Assembly: GCA_012960535.1 (NCBI GenBank)
Contig: DUBB01000050.1
Span: forward strand, 62,001 to 126,000
Reading direction: 5' to 3'
Length of the DNA stretch: 64,000 nucleotides
Source of the DNA: Gammaproteobacteria bacterium
Lineage (GTDB): Bacteria; Pseudomonadota; Gammaproteobacteria; Pseudomonadales; Azotimanducaceae
Below are positions 7,184 to 16,171 of this stretch, piece by piece. The position numbers were made by a program, and so were the translations under genes. Under the pieces are notes generated by a model that ran no database searches, had not been told where the DNA came from, and saw nothing but the letters and a program-made list of their open reading frames with translations. Position 1 is the stretch's first letter. Each line of letters opens with the position of its first letter.

Positions 7184-9888
7184 CGATTTGTCAGATGTGC
7201 GATGTGTTGATCCAGGGCATCGCAGATGGTCTGTCTGATTCTGTCCTGGCTTAAAGATGCCAAAATTTTCTGTTCCTGATTGTCGACAATGTGAAAGACG
7301 TCTTCAACCCGCTCACCCAGTGTCGTGATTTTCGCCGCTAACATATGAATTTGAAGATCCTCGAATGTGTTAGCCAGTACCGCCAGCAGACCAGGACGAT
7401 CCGGGGCCACCACCTCAAGCACGGTAAAGGTATCGGTTGGTTGGTTGGTTAAGGAGACTTCAGTTTTCTTGCTGAATTGTTTGAGTGCCCTTGAGGTGCG
7501 CCGCGGGCTAAAATTTTTCTTGCCGGGCCCCATAATCGAGGCGAGCAGGGACTGTTTGATAGTCTTGATTCGGTCTGGCTGATTGCCAACTGGCCGGCCA
7601 TTACTTTCCAGTACATCAAAAGTATAGTTGGTTCTACCGGTGGATGCGCTTGGGATTCTGGCGTCAACAATATTGAGTCCCAACCTTTCAAAAGCAGTGG
7701 CAATGGCGAAAAATAAAGACCGCTGTGAGGTCGTATGAATTAGAATGTGCGTTGCTGCTTCCTCTTCCGCAGTTCTCAGGACGTCTTCATGGACGAGGAT
7801 GAGGGGTTGTTCAGGCTTGTCATGAAGATAAATGGATTCTGTTTGCCATACGATATTGTCCAGAGGTTCGCGGATGAAATAATCATCGTCCAGTCCTTCC
7901 CAGAGGCCCAGTACAGCATCTGTACTGATATCCTTTTCGTTCAACAGTTTTATTGCTGAAGCCTGCATCTGCTCAAGGTAGTGTTCACGGTCAACCGTGT
8001 TTTCCAGTCCCTGGCGTAATAGGCGATTGGTTTCAAGATACAGTTGCGACAACAGGGACGCTCTCCAACTATTCCATAAGGTCGGGTTGGTGGCGTTAAT
8101 ATCAGCCACAGTCAGCGCATAAAGATAGTCCAGCCTGAGTTGGTCACCCATCAGTTGTGCAAATTCCAGGACAACCTCCGGGTCGAAAATATCTTTGCGT
8201 TGTGCTGTGGTAGACATCAGCAGATGATTTTCCACTAGCCAGCAGACCAGGTTAGTGTCCCATTTCCCCAGGGCATGCAGGAGGCAGAATTCCCTTGCTA
8301 ATTCAATGCCAAGGACTGAATGGTCCCCTCCTTGGCCTTTGGCCAGATCATGGAACAAGCCCGCGATATAAAGCAGTTCAACTTTGGGTAGTCGCCGATA
8401 GATATGTGCTGCGATGGGGAATTTCTGTTTTTGATCTTTATAGCGGAAGCGTCGCATATTCCTAACGACCTGCAGCGTATGGGCATCGACAGTGTAAATG
8501 TGGAAAAGGTCGAATTGCATCTGGCCAATAACGCGCTCAAATTCGGGCATATAAGCACCCAGGATGCCATATCGAATCATTCTGCGCAGTTGTGAAAATA
8601 GATGGTGCTCAACTCTTAATAGATCCAGAAAAAGCTGGGTGTTAACAGGATTTCGCCGAAATTCTTCGTTGATGCTGATAGCGTTCTGACGGGCCAGGCG
8701 TATGGTGCCCGCTCGGATTCCTTTTAATTGCGGACTCGAGCCCAGCAGAACAAACATTTCCAGTAATGCTTTTGGGTGGTCTTCGAATACACTGTCAGAG
8801 GAGACTTCGAGGAAGTCATTGAAACTCTGAAAATGATCGTTGATGCGATTGATTCTGGCTTTTCCCTTGGATCCGACGATTTGTTCATCGAAGTACTGCA
8901 ATAGGATTTCGTTAATGGTACTTACGTACTGTGCCTGTCGATAATAGTCCTGCATGAATTGCTCGACAGCGAGCTGCTCGGCATCCTGGTAGCCGAGATG
9001 CTTGGCTAGATTTTTCTGACTATCAAATAAAAGGCGATTTTCATCGCGGCCGTTGTTCATGTGCAGTATGAATCGGATATGCCAGAGGAATCTCTGGGCC
9101 GACAGCAGCGTTTGAGCTTCATCCGGTTTTAAGAATCCCAGGGCCGTTAATCTCTGCAAGTCGTTAGTGCCATAGTGGCGCTGGGCGACCCACAGGATGG
9201 TTTGAATGTCGCGCAGACCGCCGGGGGATGTCTTAATGTTGGGTTCCAGGCTGAATTCTGTGTGATTTGACCTGCTATGGCGATCGTGCTGCTCGTTTAG
9301 CTTGGCTGCATAAAATCGGTCAGGGTGCCAGAGCTTGCGTGTTGATATGGCGCCTTTCATCCGCTTGAGCAATTCTTCTTCGCCGGCCAGGGTTCTTGCG
9401 TCCATTAGCGCCGTGAGAATCGTAACATCCTGTTTAGCCTTGGCAGCGGTGTCTTTGATTGAACGTACCGAGTGTCCCACTTCAAGGCCAATATCCCATA
9501 ACAGAGTCAGGAATGACTGAATATTTAATTTATGGTTCTGCAAGGTATCTCTTTCGGACAGAATCAGCAGATCGATGTCTGAATGGGGAAGTAGTTCCTG
9601 CCGTCCATAGCCGCCAACTGCGATTAGAGATATTCTGGTTTTGCGCCATCGTGCACTGTTTTCATCCCAGTTAAAGCGCCTCCAGCAGAGTTGCAGGACA
9701 TGGTCCATAAAGTCGGACTGAGATCGGATCAGTCGTTCAATTGGATCGCCTTGTTCAAAGCGTTCTTTGAGGGCGAGTCGAAATCGGGTGATTGAGCGCT
9801 TTAAATCGGAAATAGGATTTTTTGCGGCGATAATAGCCGAGGCCAGGCTAGAACTTATTGCCTTATCCGCAACGTTCAATGGTGTCAT
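7180..9888 (-). CDS. glnD: Bifunctional uridylyltransferase/uridylyl-removing enzyme (PII modification)
   Basis: Senses glutamine and adds or removes UMP on the PII proteins GlnB/GlnK, setting nitrogen control. In the 902-residue protein the nucleotidyltransferase site is GGYGRQELLPHSDIDLL (about residues 92-108), the HD hydrolase site is LFHDLAKGQGGDHS (about 505-520), and two C-terminal ACT domains follow (about 700-780 and 810-890, the second beginning TVLEVVAPDRPGLLA). All key residues seen are intact. The gene begins 26 bp inside the end of map and ends overlapping dapC. Confidence 0.95.
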   Translation of the reverse strand: MTPLNVADKAISSSLASAIIAAKNPISDLKRSITRFRLALKERFEQGDPIERLIRSQSDFMDHVLQLCWRRFNWDENSARWRKTRISLIAVGGYGRQELLPHSDIDLLILSERDTLQNHKLNIQSFLTLLWDIGLEVGHSVRSIKDTAAKAKQDVTILTALMDARTLAGEEELLKRMKGAISTRKLWHPDRFYAAKLNEQHDRHSRSNHTEFSLEPNIKTSPGGLRDIQTILWVAQRHYGTNDLQRLTALGFLKPDEAQTLLSAQRFLWHIRFILHMNNGRDENRLLFDSQKNLAKHLGYQDAEQLAVEQFMQDYYRQAQYVSTINEILLQYFDEQIVGSKGKARINRINDHFQSFNDFLEVSSDSVFEDHPKALLEMFVLLGSSPQLKGIRAGTIRLARQNAISINEEFRRNPVNTQLFLDLLRVEHHLFSQLRRMIRYGILGAYMPEFERVIGQMQFDLFHIYTVDAHTLQVVRNMRRFRYKDQKQKFPIAAHIYRRLPKVELLYIAGLFHDLAKGQGGDHSVLGIELAREFCLLHALGKWDTNLVCWLVENHLLMSTTAQRKDIFDPEVVLEFAQLMGDQLRLDYLYALTVADINATNPTLWNSWRASLLSQLYLETNRLLRQGLENTVDREHYLEQMQASAIKLLNEKDISTDAVLGLWEGLDDDYFIREPLDNIVWQTESIYLHDKPEQPLILVHEDVLRTAEEEAATHILIHTTSQRSLFFAIATAFERLGLNIVDARIPSASTGRTNYTFDVLESNGRPVGNQPDRIKTIKQSLLASIMGPGKKNFSPRRTSRALKQFSKKTEVSLTNQPTDTFTVLEVVAPDRPGLLAVLANTFEDLQIHMLAAKITTLGERVEDVFHIVDNQEQKILASLSQDRIRQTICDALDQHIAHLTNR

Positions 9889-10645
9889 CGTTTCTGTGCG
9901 TCAGTATCTCGTAACCTGTTTCAGTGACCAGGATAGTATGCTCCCATTGGGCCGTTAATTTGTGATCTTTAGTAACCACCGTCCACTGGTCTCTTAGCAG
10001 GCGAACGCCTGGTTTGCCCGCATTGATCATGGGCTCTATGGTGAAAGTCATGCCAGCTTTGAGTTCGATGCCCGTATGAGGATTACCGTAATGCAGCACC
10101 TGCGGCTCATCGTGAAAGATCTTGCCGATACCGTGGCCACAATATTCACGAACAATAGAAAAGCGGTTTTTTTCGACATAGGTTTGTATCGCAGAGCCAA
10201 TGTCTCCCAGTTGAGCGCCGGGTCGAACCACTCGTATACCTCTATACAGGCTCTCTTTACAATTTGACACCAGGCGCTTGGCGAGAATGCTAGGCTTGCC
10301 TATATAAAATGTCTTGCTGGTATCACCGTGGAAACCATCCTTGATCAGGGTGACGTCGATATTGACGATGTCACCGTCTTTCAGAATTTTTTCGTCTGAG
10401 GGGATACCGTGACAGACCACGTGATTCACTGACGCGCAGATGGATTTTGGGAAGCCGTGATAATTGAGAGGTGCTGGTATGGCATTTTGCACATCAACGG
10501 TGTAGTTATGACAGATTCGGTCCAGCTCACCTGTGGAAACACCCGGTTTAATGTATTCTTCGATCATCTCCAGTTGCACTGCGGCAAGCCTGCCGACGGC
10601 ACGCATTTTTTCGATGTCTTCTGGGGTCTTCAGCTCGATGGCCAT
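9863..10645 (-). CDS. map: Methionine aminopeptidase, type I
   Basis: Removes the initiator methionine from nascent proteins. The 260 residues contain the five metal ligands in family context: NIDVTLIKDGFHGDTSKTF (two Asp), CGHGIGKIFHDEPQVLHYG (His), TFTIEPMIN (Glu) and QWEHTILVT (Glu). No zinc-finger extension is present, as expected for bacterial type I. It is transcribed divergently from rpsB with 227 bp between the two start codons, and it overlaps the glnD start, making map-glnD-dapC one translationally linked unit. Confidence 0.96.
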   Translation of the reverse strand: MAIELKTPEDIEKMRAVGRLAAVQLEMIEEYIKPGVSTGELDRICHNYTVDVQNAIPAPLNYHGFPKSICASVNHVVCHGIPSDEKILKDGDIVNIDVTLIKDGFHGDTSKTFYIGKPSILAKRLVSNCKESLYRGIRVVRPGAQLGDIGSAIQTYVEKNRFSIVREYCGHGIGKIFHDEPQVLHYGNPHTGIELKAGMTFTIEPMINAGKPGVRLLRDQWTVVTKDHKLTAQWEHTILVTETGYEILTHRNDDTIERCG

Positions 10646-10704
10646 GTCGGTAACCTAAAAAGCGCCAATTATAGCAGCAGTCCTATTCATTTTGTCGTTT
10701 GTCA

Positions 10705-10733
10705 TTGGTTTGAAGCTCAAAATATGGTATAAA
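10705..10733 (+). promoter_or_regulatory. Candidate sigma-70 promoter of rpsB-tsf
   Basis: TTGGTT (10705-10710) and TATAAA (10728-10733) are separated by 17 bp. The -10 box is followed directly by a GC-rich discriminator (ACGCGCCGC), which is typical of stringently controlled ribosomal-protein promoters. A transcript starting near 10740 would carry a roughly 130-nt leader before the rpsB ATG. It is a sequence match only. Confidence 0.5.
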
Positions 10734-10792
10734 ACGCGCCGCTGAAAGGCATTATACAGAGGTGCATTAATGGCCTCCACACTAAACCAGCA

Positions 10793-10859
10793 CACATGTC
10801 GTCACGTAATCCGGGTGCCTTTGGGTTGGATTATGGGACATGTGGAAGCGCAACCCAAA
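10793..10859 (+). promoter_or_regulatory. rpsB leader with interleaved stems (putative S2 autoregulatory pseudoknot)
   Basis: Four perfect complementary blocks lie in interleaved order. CACATGTC (10793-10800) pairs with GACATGTG (10837-10844), and TTTGGGTTG (10820-10828) pairs with CAACCCAAA (10851-10859). Because the blocks cross, the RNA can form an H-type pseudoknot ending just before the Shine-Dalgarno GGAGA (10864-10868). In gammaproteobacteria S2 is known to repress rpsB-tsf through the rpsB leader; identifying this element as that regulator is an inference from position and structure. Confidence 0.65.
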
Positions 10860-10872
10860 CATTGGAGAACGT

Positions 10873-11892
10873 ATGAGTAGCATATCCTTGCGGGACCTGC
10901 TTGAAGCAGGCGTCCATTTCGGACATCAGACGCGGTATTGGAATCCAAAAATGAGCGATTATATTTTTGGATCCAGAAACGATATCCATATTATCAATTT
11001 GGATAAGACCCTGCCGGCTTTAGAAGAAGCCCTGTCATTTGTAAGATCAATGATAACCAAGAACAACAAGATACTCTTTGTTGGCACCAAGCGAAGTGCA
11101 AGCAGGATCGTCAAAGAAGAAGCCAGTCGCTGTGGCATGCCCTATGTTGATAAGCGTTGGCTCGGCGGCATGCTTACCAATTACAAAACCATACGCCAAT
11201 CGATTCGGAAACTTCGAGAACTTGAGGAACAAAGTGCTGATGGCACCTTCACCAAGCTAACCAAGCATGAAGCCCTGACCCGTCAGAGAGATATGGATAA
11301 GCTGGAGAATAGTCTGGGTGGAATTAAGGACATGGGTGGGTTGCCTGACGTAATTTTAATAGTCGATGTTGATTACGAGAAAATAGCGGTTACCGAGGCG
11401 AAGAAGTTGGGTATACCCGTTGTGGCGATCGTTGATACTAATAGTAATCCAGAAGGTATTGATTACCTTATCCCAGGTAATGATGATGCGATCCGTTCAG
11501 TTGGTCTTTTCCTTAAGGCTTTTGCTGATCTTGTTATTGAGACGCGAAACAAGGGCCGGAGCGTCATCGCCGAAAGTGATTTCGTAGAGGTAACCGATAA
11601 TACGCCAGCCGCTGGGTCGCCAGCCGCTGGGTCGCCAGCCGCTGAGGAAACGGTAGCCGAGGTGCCAGCTATCGAGGAAGCTGCTGCTGAGGAAACGGTA
11701 GCCGAGGTGCCAGCTATCGAGGAAGTTGCTGCTGAGGAAACAGTAGCCGAGGTGCCAGCTATCGAGGAAGTCGCTGCTGAGGAAGTAGTAGCCGAGGCGC
11801 CTGCTGTTGAGGAGGTGGCCGCTGAGGAAGTCGTTGCCGAGCCAGTTGCTGAGGTTGCTCCGGATAAGAAGGCTGACGAGCCAACAGCATAG
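10873..11892 (+). CDS. rpsB: Small ribosomal subunit protein S2 with long acidic C-terminal repeat tail
   Basis: Ribosomal protein S2, required for assembly of the 30S head region and binding of S1. The ATG at 10873 follows GGAGA and gives [20 protein letters not shown], the family start; an in-frame ATG at 10840 would add 11 residues and lacks a good ribosome site. The first roughly 240 residues are a normal S2 ([63 protein letters not shown]). The protein is 339 residues against 241 in E. coli: the last roughly 95 are an Ala/Glu/Val/Pro tail built from 15-residue repeats. It is the first gene of the rpsB-tsf unit, probably regulated by its leader. Confidence 0.96.
   Translation: MSSISLRDLLEAGVHFGHQTRYWNPKMSDYIFGSRNDIHIINLDKTLPALEEALSFVRSMITKNNKILFVGTKRSASRIVKEEASRCGMPYVDKRWLGGMLTNYKTIRQSIRKLRELEEQSADGTFTKLTKHEALTRQRDMDKLENSLGGIKDMGGLPDVILIVDVDYEKIAVTEAKKLGIPVVAIVDTNSNPEGIDYLIPGNDDAIRSVGLFLKAFADLVIETRNKGRSVIAESDFVEVTDNTPAAGSPAAGSPAAEETVAEVPAIEEAAAEETVAEVPAIEEVAAEETVAEVPAIEEVAAEEVVAEAPAVEEVAAEEVVAEPVAEVAPDKKADEPTA
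11641..11850 (+). repeat. 45-bp in-frame tandem repeat inside rpsB
   Basis: A 45-bp unit beginning GCTGAGGAAACGGTAGCC starts at 11641, 11686, 11731, 11776 and, partially, 11821. The first three copies are nearly identical in DNA, so the expansion looks recent. Each unit codes 15 residues ([15 protein letters not shown]). Just upstream (about 11604-11640) a 15-bp unit coding AGSPA is also duplicated. Both periods are multiples of three, so copy-number change keeps the frame. Confidence 0.9.
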
Positions 11893-12006
11893 CAGTTGAG
11901 CCTTGAATAGAAGCTCGGTTGATTAATTCGGTGGTATTCGGCGAATGATTAGGTGATGGGTTAGGCATTTGTGATGCTTTCTTAATGAAGAGGTAGAGGA
12001 CAATAT

Positions 12007-12855
12007 ATGGCGACAATTACTGCAACAATGGTGAAAGAACTCAGAGTGCGCACTGGTGTTGGCATGATGGATTGTAAAAAGGCCCTGGTTGCTTCTGGTG
12101 GCGATATGGAGTTGGCGATAGATGATTTGCGTAAGTCCAGTGGTATGAAAGCTGCCAAGAAGGCCGGACGGATTGCTGCAGATGGCCTTATTGGGGTAAA
12201 AGTAGCCGATGGTAAAGGTGTAATGATAGAAGTTAACTGCGAAACTGATTTTGCTGCTAGAGATAGCAACTTCATAGCATTTATTGAAACTGTTGTGAGT
12301 CGAATTTACAATGGAGAATCTGCTGATTTGGAATCGATTCTGGCGGATGGTCTGGAGCAGGAGAGGTTGGCACTGATTCAGAAAATCGGAGAAAATATCA
12401 GCGTGCGCCGGGCAGAAATGTATAACGGAGAGGTCGCCTGTTATGTGCATACCAATGCGAAGATAGGTGTTCTTGTTTTAATGCAGGGTGGCAATGAAAA
12501 GCTGGGTCGAGATATTGCTATGCACATTGCTGCGGCCAATCCGCAAGTTGTATCACCCGCTGATACAAGCCAGAGTGTACTCGAAAAGGAACGGGAAATT
12601 TATACTGCTCAAGCTGAAGAAACGGGTAAGCCCGCAGAAATCATTACGAAAATGGTCGAGGGCAGAATAGCCAAATTTCTGTCGGAAATCAGCCTCACGG
12701 AACAGGTATTTGTAAAAGACTCAGACCTGAAGATAAGCCAGTTGCTTAGTCAGGCAAATGCGGCCGTTGTCAGCTTTTCTCGATATGAAGTGGGCGAAGG
12801 AATTGAAAAAGACACAGTCGATTTCGCTTCAGAAGTAGCACAGCAGCTTGCTTGA
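12007..12855 (+). CDS. tsf: Elongation factor Ts
   Basis: Guanine-nucleotide exchange factor for EF-Tu. The 282 residues start with an N-terminal UBA-like domain (MVKELRVRTGVGMMDCKKAL), followed by EVNCETDFAARDSNF, the conserved contact region of the core. The C-terminal part (QVFVKDSDLKISQLL, ISFSRYEVGEGIEK-like) completes both dimerisation subdomains. An AGAGG ribosome site lies before the ATG. It is 114 bp after rpsB and is followed almost directly by pyrH. Confidence 0.97.
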   Translation: MATITATMVKELRVRTGVGMMDCKKALVASGGDMELAIDDLRKSSGMKAAKKAGRIAADGLIGVKVADGKGVMIEVNCETDFAARDSNFIAFIETVVSRIYNGESADLESILADGLEQERLALIQKIGENISVRRAEMYNGEVACYVHTNAKIGVLVLMQGGNEKLGRDIAMHIAAANPQVVSPADTSQSVLEKEREIYTAQAEETGKPAEIITKMVEGRIAKFLSEISLTEQVFVKDSDLKISQLLSQANAAVVSFSRYEVGEGIEKDTVDFASEVAQQLA

Positions 12856-12861
12856 TTGACG

Positions 12862-13590
12862 ATGTCCTCAAAAAAAACGACTTCGACCTATCATCGAGTT
12901 CTGCTTAAGCTCAGCGGCGAAGCACTTGGCGTGAAAGGTGTTGGCATCGATCCAAAAGTACTGGATAGAACGGCGCTGGAGATAGGTCAGTTAGTCGGAA
13001 TTGGGATTCAATTGGGTATTGTTATAGGCGGTGGTAATTTGTTTCGCGGTGCCGCCCTGAGTGCTGCAGGCCTGGATCGAGTGACCGGTGATCATATGGG
13101 CATGCTAGCCACTGTGATGAATGCGCTTGCAATGCGTGATGCCCTGGAGCGGGCCAATATTCAAACGGTTGTGATGTCCTCTATCCCCATGAGTGGTGTT
13201 GTCGAACATTATGATCGTCGTTTGGCCATCAGGCATTTGCAGCAGGGTGATGTCGTTATTTTTTCTGCTGGTACGGGTAATCCTTTTTTCACCACAGACA
13301 CTGCGGCTTGCCTGAGAGGGATTGAAATAGATGCAGATGTGGTTTTAAAAGCCACTAAAGTTGATGGTATTTATTCTGCAGACCCTGTTTTATATCCGGA
13401 TGCAACGCGTTACAGCAAAATAACTTATGATCAGATTCTTGAAGAACAGCTAGCTGTAATGGATTTGACAGCGATCTGTCTTGCTCGAGACCATAATATG
13501 CCACTTCGAGTGTTTAAACTTGAAAAAGAAGGCGCGCTTCGAAATGCGGTCGTTGGTGATGAAGAAGGCACCCTGGTGGTCAGTCGATAG
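12862..13590 (+). CDS. pyrH: UMP kinase
   Basis: Hexameric amino-acid-kinase-family enzyme that phosphorylates UMP to UDP. The 242 residues carry KLSGEALG at the N-terminal phosphate loop, [44 protein letters not shown] and the C-terminal lid. The ATG at 12862 sits 6 bp after the tsf stop; a TTG at 12856 would add two residues. There is no clear Shine-Dalgarno, so it probably depends on coupling with tsf. The order tsf-pyrH-frr is the standard one. Confidence 0.96.
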   Translation: MSSKKTTSTYHRVLLKLSGEALGVKGVGIDPKVLDRTALEIGQLVGIGIQLGIVIGGGNLFRGAALSAAGLDRVTGDHMGMLATVMNALAMRDALERANIQTVVMSSIPMSGVVEHYDRRLAIRHLQQGDVVIFSAGTGNPFFTTDTAACLRGIEIDADVVLKATKVDGIYSADPVLYPDATRYSKITYDQILEEQLAVMDLTAICLARDHNMPLRVFKLEKEGALRNAVVGDEEGTLVVSR

Positions 13591-13599
13591 CGGGAGTAA

Positions 13600-14166
13600 A
13601 TGAAGATGATCATTGAAGAAATCAAGCAGGAAGCCGCCACGCGAATGGACAAAAGTATTGTTTCGCTGGAGGTTGCTTTCGCAAAAATAAGGACTGGCCG
13701 TGCCCATCCCAGTTTGCTCGATTCCATCTCAGTGGATTACTACGGTACGATGACCCCGCTGAAGCAAATTGCTAATATTAATGTTGAAGATGGACGATCC
13801 CTGATTGTTGCCCCCTGGGAGAGGCTGATGATCCCAGTGATCGAAAAGGCAATTCATAAATCTGATCTTGGCTTGAATCCTTCCAGTGGTGGAGAAAGTA
13901 TTCGTATACCCATGCCGCCATTGACAGAAGAAAATCGGCGTGACCTGGCGAAGATTGCAAGGTCCGAAGCGGAGGGCGCTCGAATATCCATCCGAAATAT
14001 TCGCCGGGATGCTAATAATGATGTCAAAGATTTCCTAAAAGAGAAAGAGATCTCTGAGGATGAGGCCAGGCGCGGAGAAGACCAGATCCAGAAGTTAACG
14101 GATGATCACATAAAGGCCGTGGACAAGGCGCTGGAAGCCAAAGAGGCGGATTTGATGGAGCTTTAA
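13600..14166 (+). CDS. frr: Ribosome recycling factor
   Basis: Splits post-termination ribosomes together with EF-G. The 188 residues show the family pattern: an N-terminal helix, [44 protein letters not shown], and the long C-terminal helical bundle ([24 protein letters not shown]). A GGGAG ribosome site precedes the ATG. Only 20 bp separate it from cdsA; uppS usually lies here in related gammaproteobacteria but is missing. Confidence 0.97.
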   Translation: MKMIIEEIKQEAATRMDKSIVSLEVAFAKIRTGRAHPSLLDSISVDYYGTMTPLKQIANINVEDGRSLIVAPWERLMIPVIEKAIHKSDLGLNPSSGGESIRIPMPPLTEENRRDLAKIARSEAEGARISIRNIRRDANNDVKDFLKEKEISEDEARRGEDQIQKLTDDHIKAVDKALEAKEADLMEL

Positions 14167-14186
14167 GGCCCATCTGAATCCAATCA

Positions 14187-15005
14187 ATGCTGAAGCAGAG
14201 AATCATAACGGCACTATTGATAGCGCCTCTGGGAATCGGTTGTTTATTCTATCTGTCTGATCCAGGGTTTTCTTTTTTCATTGCCATCGTCATTGGCGTC
14301 TGTGGCTGGGAATGGGGCAATTTCGCCAGGCTCGGATTTTTGTCCAGAACAAGCTATGGTGTGCTGACTGCGCTGATGCTTCTGCTGATGACTTTTACAG
14401 GTCTTGGATTGGAGTTCATAGCAGCACTATGGTGGCTGGTTGCCTTGTTATTGGTTGTTAATTACCCGCGAATGACTCATCTCTGGAACTCATCGACAGC
14501 CATAATGCTGTGTGGCTGGCTGGTGCTTATCCCTTGTGGGGAGGTGCTTATTGCTATTAAGAAACTGCCCGAATCCGATTTTTTGTTTGTTCTATTGTTC
14601 TTTCTGATCTGGTCTGCTGATATAGGAGCCTATTTCTGTGGTCGGGCCTGGGGAAAAAATAAACTGCTTTTTGCGGTAAGCCCCGGAAAGTCACGAGAAG
14701 GCCTCTATGGCGGCGCTTGCGTGGCTGTTGTGATTGGTTTGTCTACGGCAATAGGGCTGGGAGGACTGACTGCCACATTGGGATTGCCCATGGTGTATTT
14801 TTCGTTTGCCTGCCTTAGTGTGGTTTTGGTGTCTGTATTGGGAGACCTGACGGTGTCCATGTTCAAACGTGAGCGGGGGATTAAGGATTCAAGCCAGCTC
14901 CTGCCAGGACATGGTGGTTTCCTTGATCGTCTTGACAGCCTGTTTTCAGCGGCGCCTGTTTTCTTCCTGCTATTGCCAGTATTGATGAAGGGTTCAGTTC
15001 AGTGA
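14187..15005 (+). CDS. cdsA: Phosphatidate cytidylyltransferase
   Basis: Makes CDP-diacylglycerol, the precursor of all membrane phospholipids, in the inner membrane. The 272 residues form about eight hydrophobic segments. The CDP-alcohol cytidylyltransferase signature appears near the C-terminus: LGDLTVSMFKRERGIKD, then LLPGHGGFLDRLDS. IWSADIGAYFCGRAWGKN is also conserved. The stop overlaps the dxr start by 4 bp. The order cdsA-dxr-rseP follows the Pseudomonas arrangement rather than the E. coli one. Confidence 0.95.
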   Translation: MLKQRIITALLIAPLGIGCLFYLSDPGFSFFIAIVIGVCGWEWGNFARLGFLSRTSYGVLTALMLLLMTFTGLGLEFIAALWWLVALLLVVNYPRMTHLWNSSTAIMLCGWLVLIPCGEVLIAIKKLPESDFLFVLLFFLIWSADIGAYFCGRAWGKNKLLFAVSPGKSREGLYGGACVAVVIGLSTAIGLGGLTATLGLPMVYFSFACLSVVLVSVLGDLTVSMFKRERGIKDSSQLLPGHGGFLDRLDSLFSAAPVFFLLLPVLMKGSVQ

Positions 15006-16171
15006 TTCACCAGGTCAGCATTCTTGGGTCGACGGGATCCATAGGGCAGAGCACTTTAGAGGTAGTGAGTGGTCGGCCAGAGTACGCAGTTTTTGCTTTG
15101 TCGGGTCATAAAAATATTAAAATGCTGTCAGCGCAGTGCCAGAATCACAGACCGCAATATGCTGTACTGACGGACCCAGATGATGCAGCTTTGCTGGCCA
15201 GAGAATTTGGGGAATTAGGTCTGGATACAGTGGTGTTAGGTGGTGAGCAAGCGCTGCAACAGATCGCTGCCGATCCAGCAGTGGATATCGTTATGGCAGC
15301 GATCGTCGGCGGTGCTGGATTGCGACCCACATTTGCTGCCGTACAGGCAGGTAAAAAAGTATTGCTGGCGAATAAAGAGTCTTTGGTTTTAGCAGGCCAG
15401 TTGTTTATGGATGAAGTCAGCAGATCGGGTGCAACTTTGTTACCCGTTGACAGTGAGCACAATGCCATTTTTCAGTGCCTTGGTAATCAACTGGAAGTTT
15501 CCGCGGGCGTTGAAAAAATACTCCTCACCGGGTCAGGGGGGCCCTTGCTGCGAAGAGCTATACAAACGCTGTCCGAAGTGACCCCCGATGAAGCCTGTGC
15601 GCATCCCAATTGGCAGATGGGAAGGAAGATTTCCGTTGATTCTGCAACAATGATGAACAAGGGTCTTGAATTAATTGAAGCCTGCTGGTTGTTTGGACTT
15701 AGTCCTGATCAGATAGAAATAGTGATTCATCCGCAGAGCATCGTGCATTCCATGGTGCAGTACCGGGACGGCTCAGTGCTTGCTCAGTTAGGGCAGCCGG
15801 ATATGAAAACGCCCATCGCTCATGCACTGGCATGGCCCGACAGAATGGATGTGCCAGTGGAGCGGTTAAATTTTTCCGATATCAGGGACCTGCAGTTCGA
15901 AGCTGTTGAATTGTCTCGATTCCCTTTGCTTAAATTGTGTAGGCAGGTTTCCCAGATGGACCAGTGTTATGCCATAGCTCTCAACGCGGCCAATGAAATA
16001 GCCGTTGCTGCCTTTTTAGAAGGCCAGATCAGATTTACAGAAATCCAGTTGATCGTGGAAGCTGCCGTTAACGGCACCCACCCCATAGAACTTCTTTCAA
16101 TTGAGGATGTCTTAACAGTAGACCAGCATACCAGAGCATGGGCTCTGCAAAGGGTTTCGGAAAGACTATGA
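15002..16171 (+). CDS. dxr: 1-deoxy-D-xylulose 5-phosphate reductoisomerase
   Basis: Makes 2-C-methyl-D-erythritol 4-phosphate, the committed step of the MEP isoprenoid pathway, with NADPH and a divalent metal. The 389 residues show the nucleotide-binding loop ILGSTGSIGQSTL, ANKESLVLAGQL, the metal and substrate site PVDSEHNAIFQCL, the flexible loop with HPNWQMGRKISVDSATMMNK, and the C-terminal helical bundle. It begins with GTG in a GTGA overlap with cdsA and ends in an ATGA overlap with rseP, suggesting tight coupling. Confidence 0.97.
   Translation: MIHQVSILGSTGSIGQSTLEVVSGRPEYAVFALSGHKNIKMLSAQCQNHRPQYAVLTDPDDAALLAREFGELGLDTVVLGGEQALQQIAADPAVDIVMAAIVGGAGLRPTFAAVQAGKKVLLANKESLVLAGQLFMDEVSRSGATLLPVDSEHNAIFQCLGNQLEVSAGVEKILLTGSGGPLLRRAIQTLSEVTPDEACAHPNWQMGRKISVDSATMMNKGLELIEACWLFGLSPDQIEIVIHPQSIVHSMVQYRDGSVLAQLGQPDMKTPIAHALAWPDRMDVPVERLNFSDIRDLQFEAVELSRFPLLKLCRQVSQMDQCYAIALNAANEIAVAAFLEGQIRFTEIQLIVEAAVNGTHPIELLSIEDVLTVDQHTRAWALQRVSERL

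Noticed and set aside
10840-10872. Upstream ATG giving S2 an 11-residue N-terminal extension
   Set aside because: It lies inside the structured leader, and the ATG at 10873 has the Shine-Dalgarno and the family N-terminus.
11759-12450. Minus-strand frames opposite rpsB and tsf (Pro/Gln-rich and others)
   Set aside because: Antisense shadows created by the GC-biased Ala/Glu repeat of S2 and by tsf; no ribosome site or family match.
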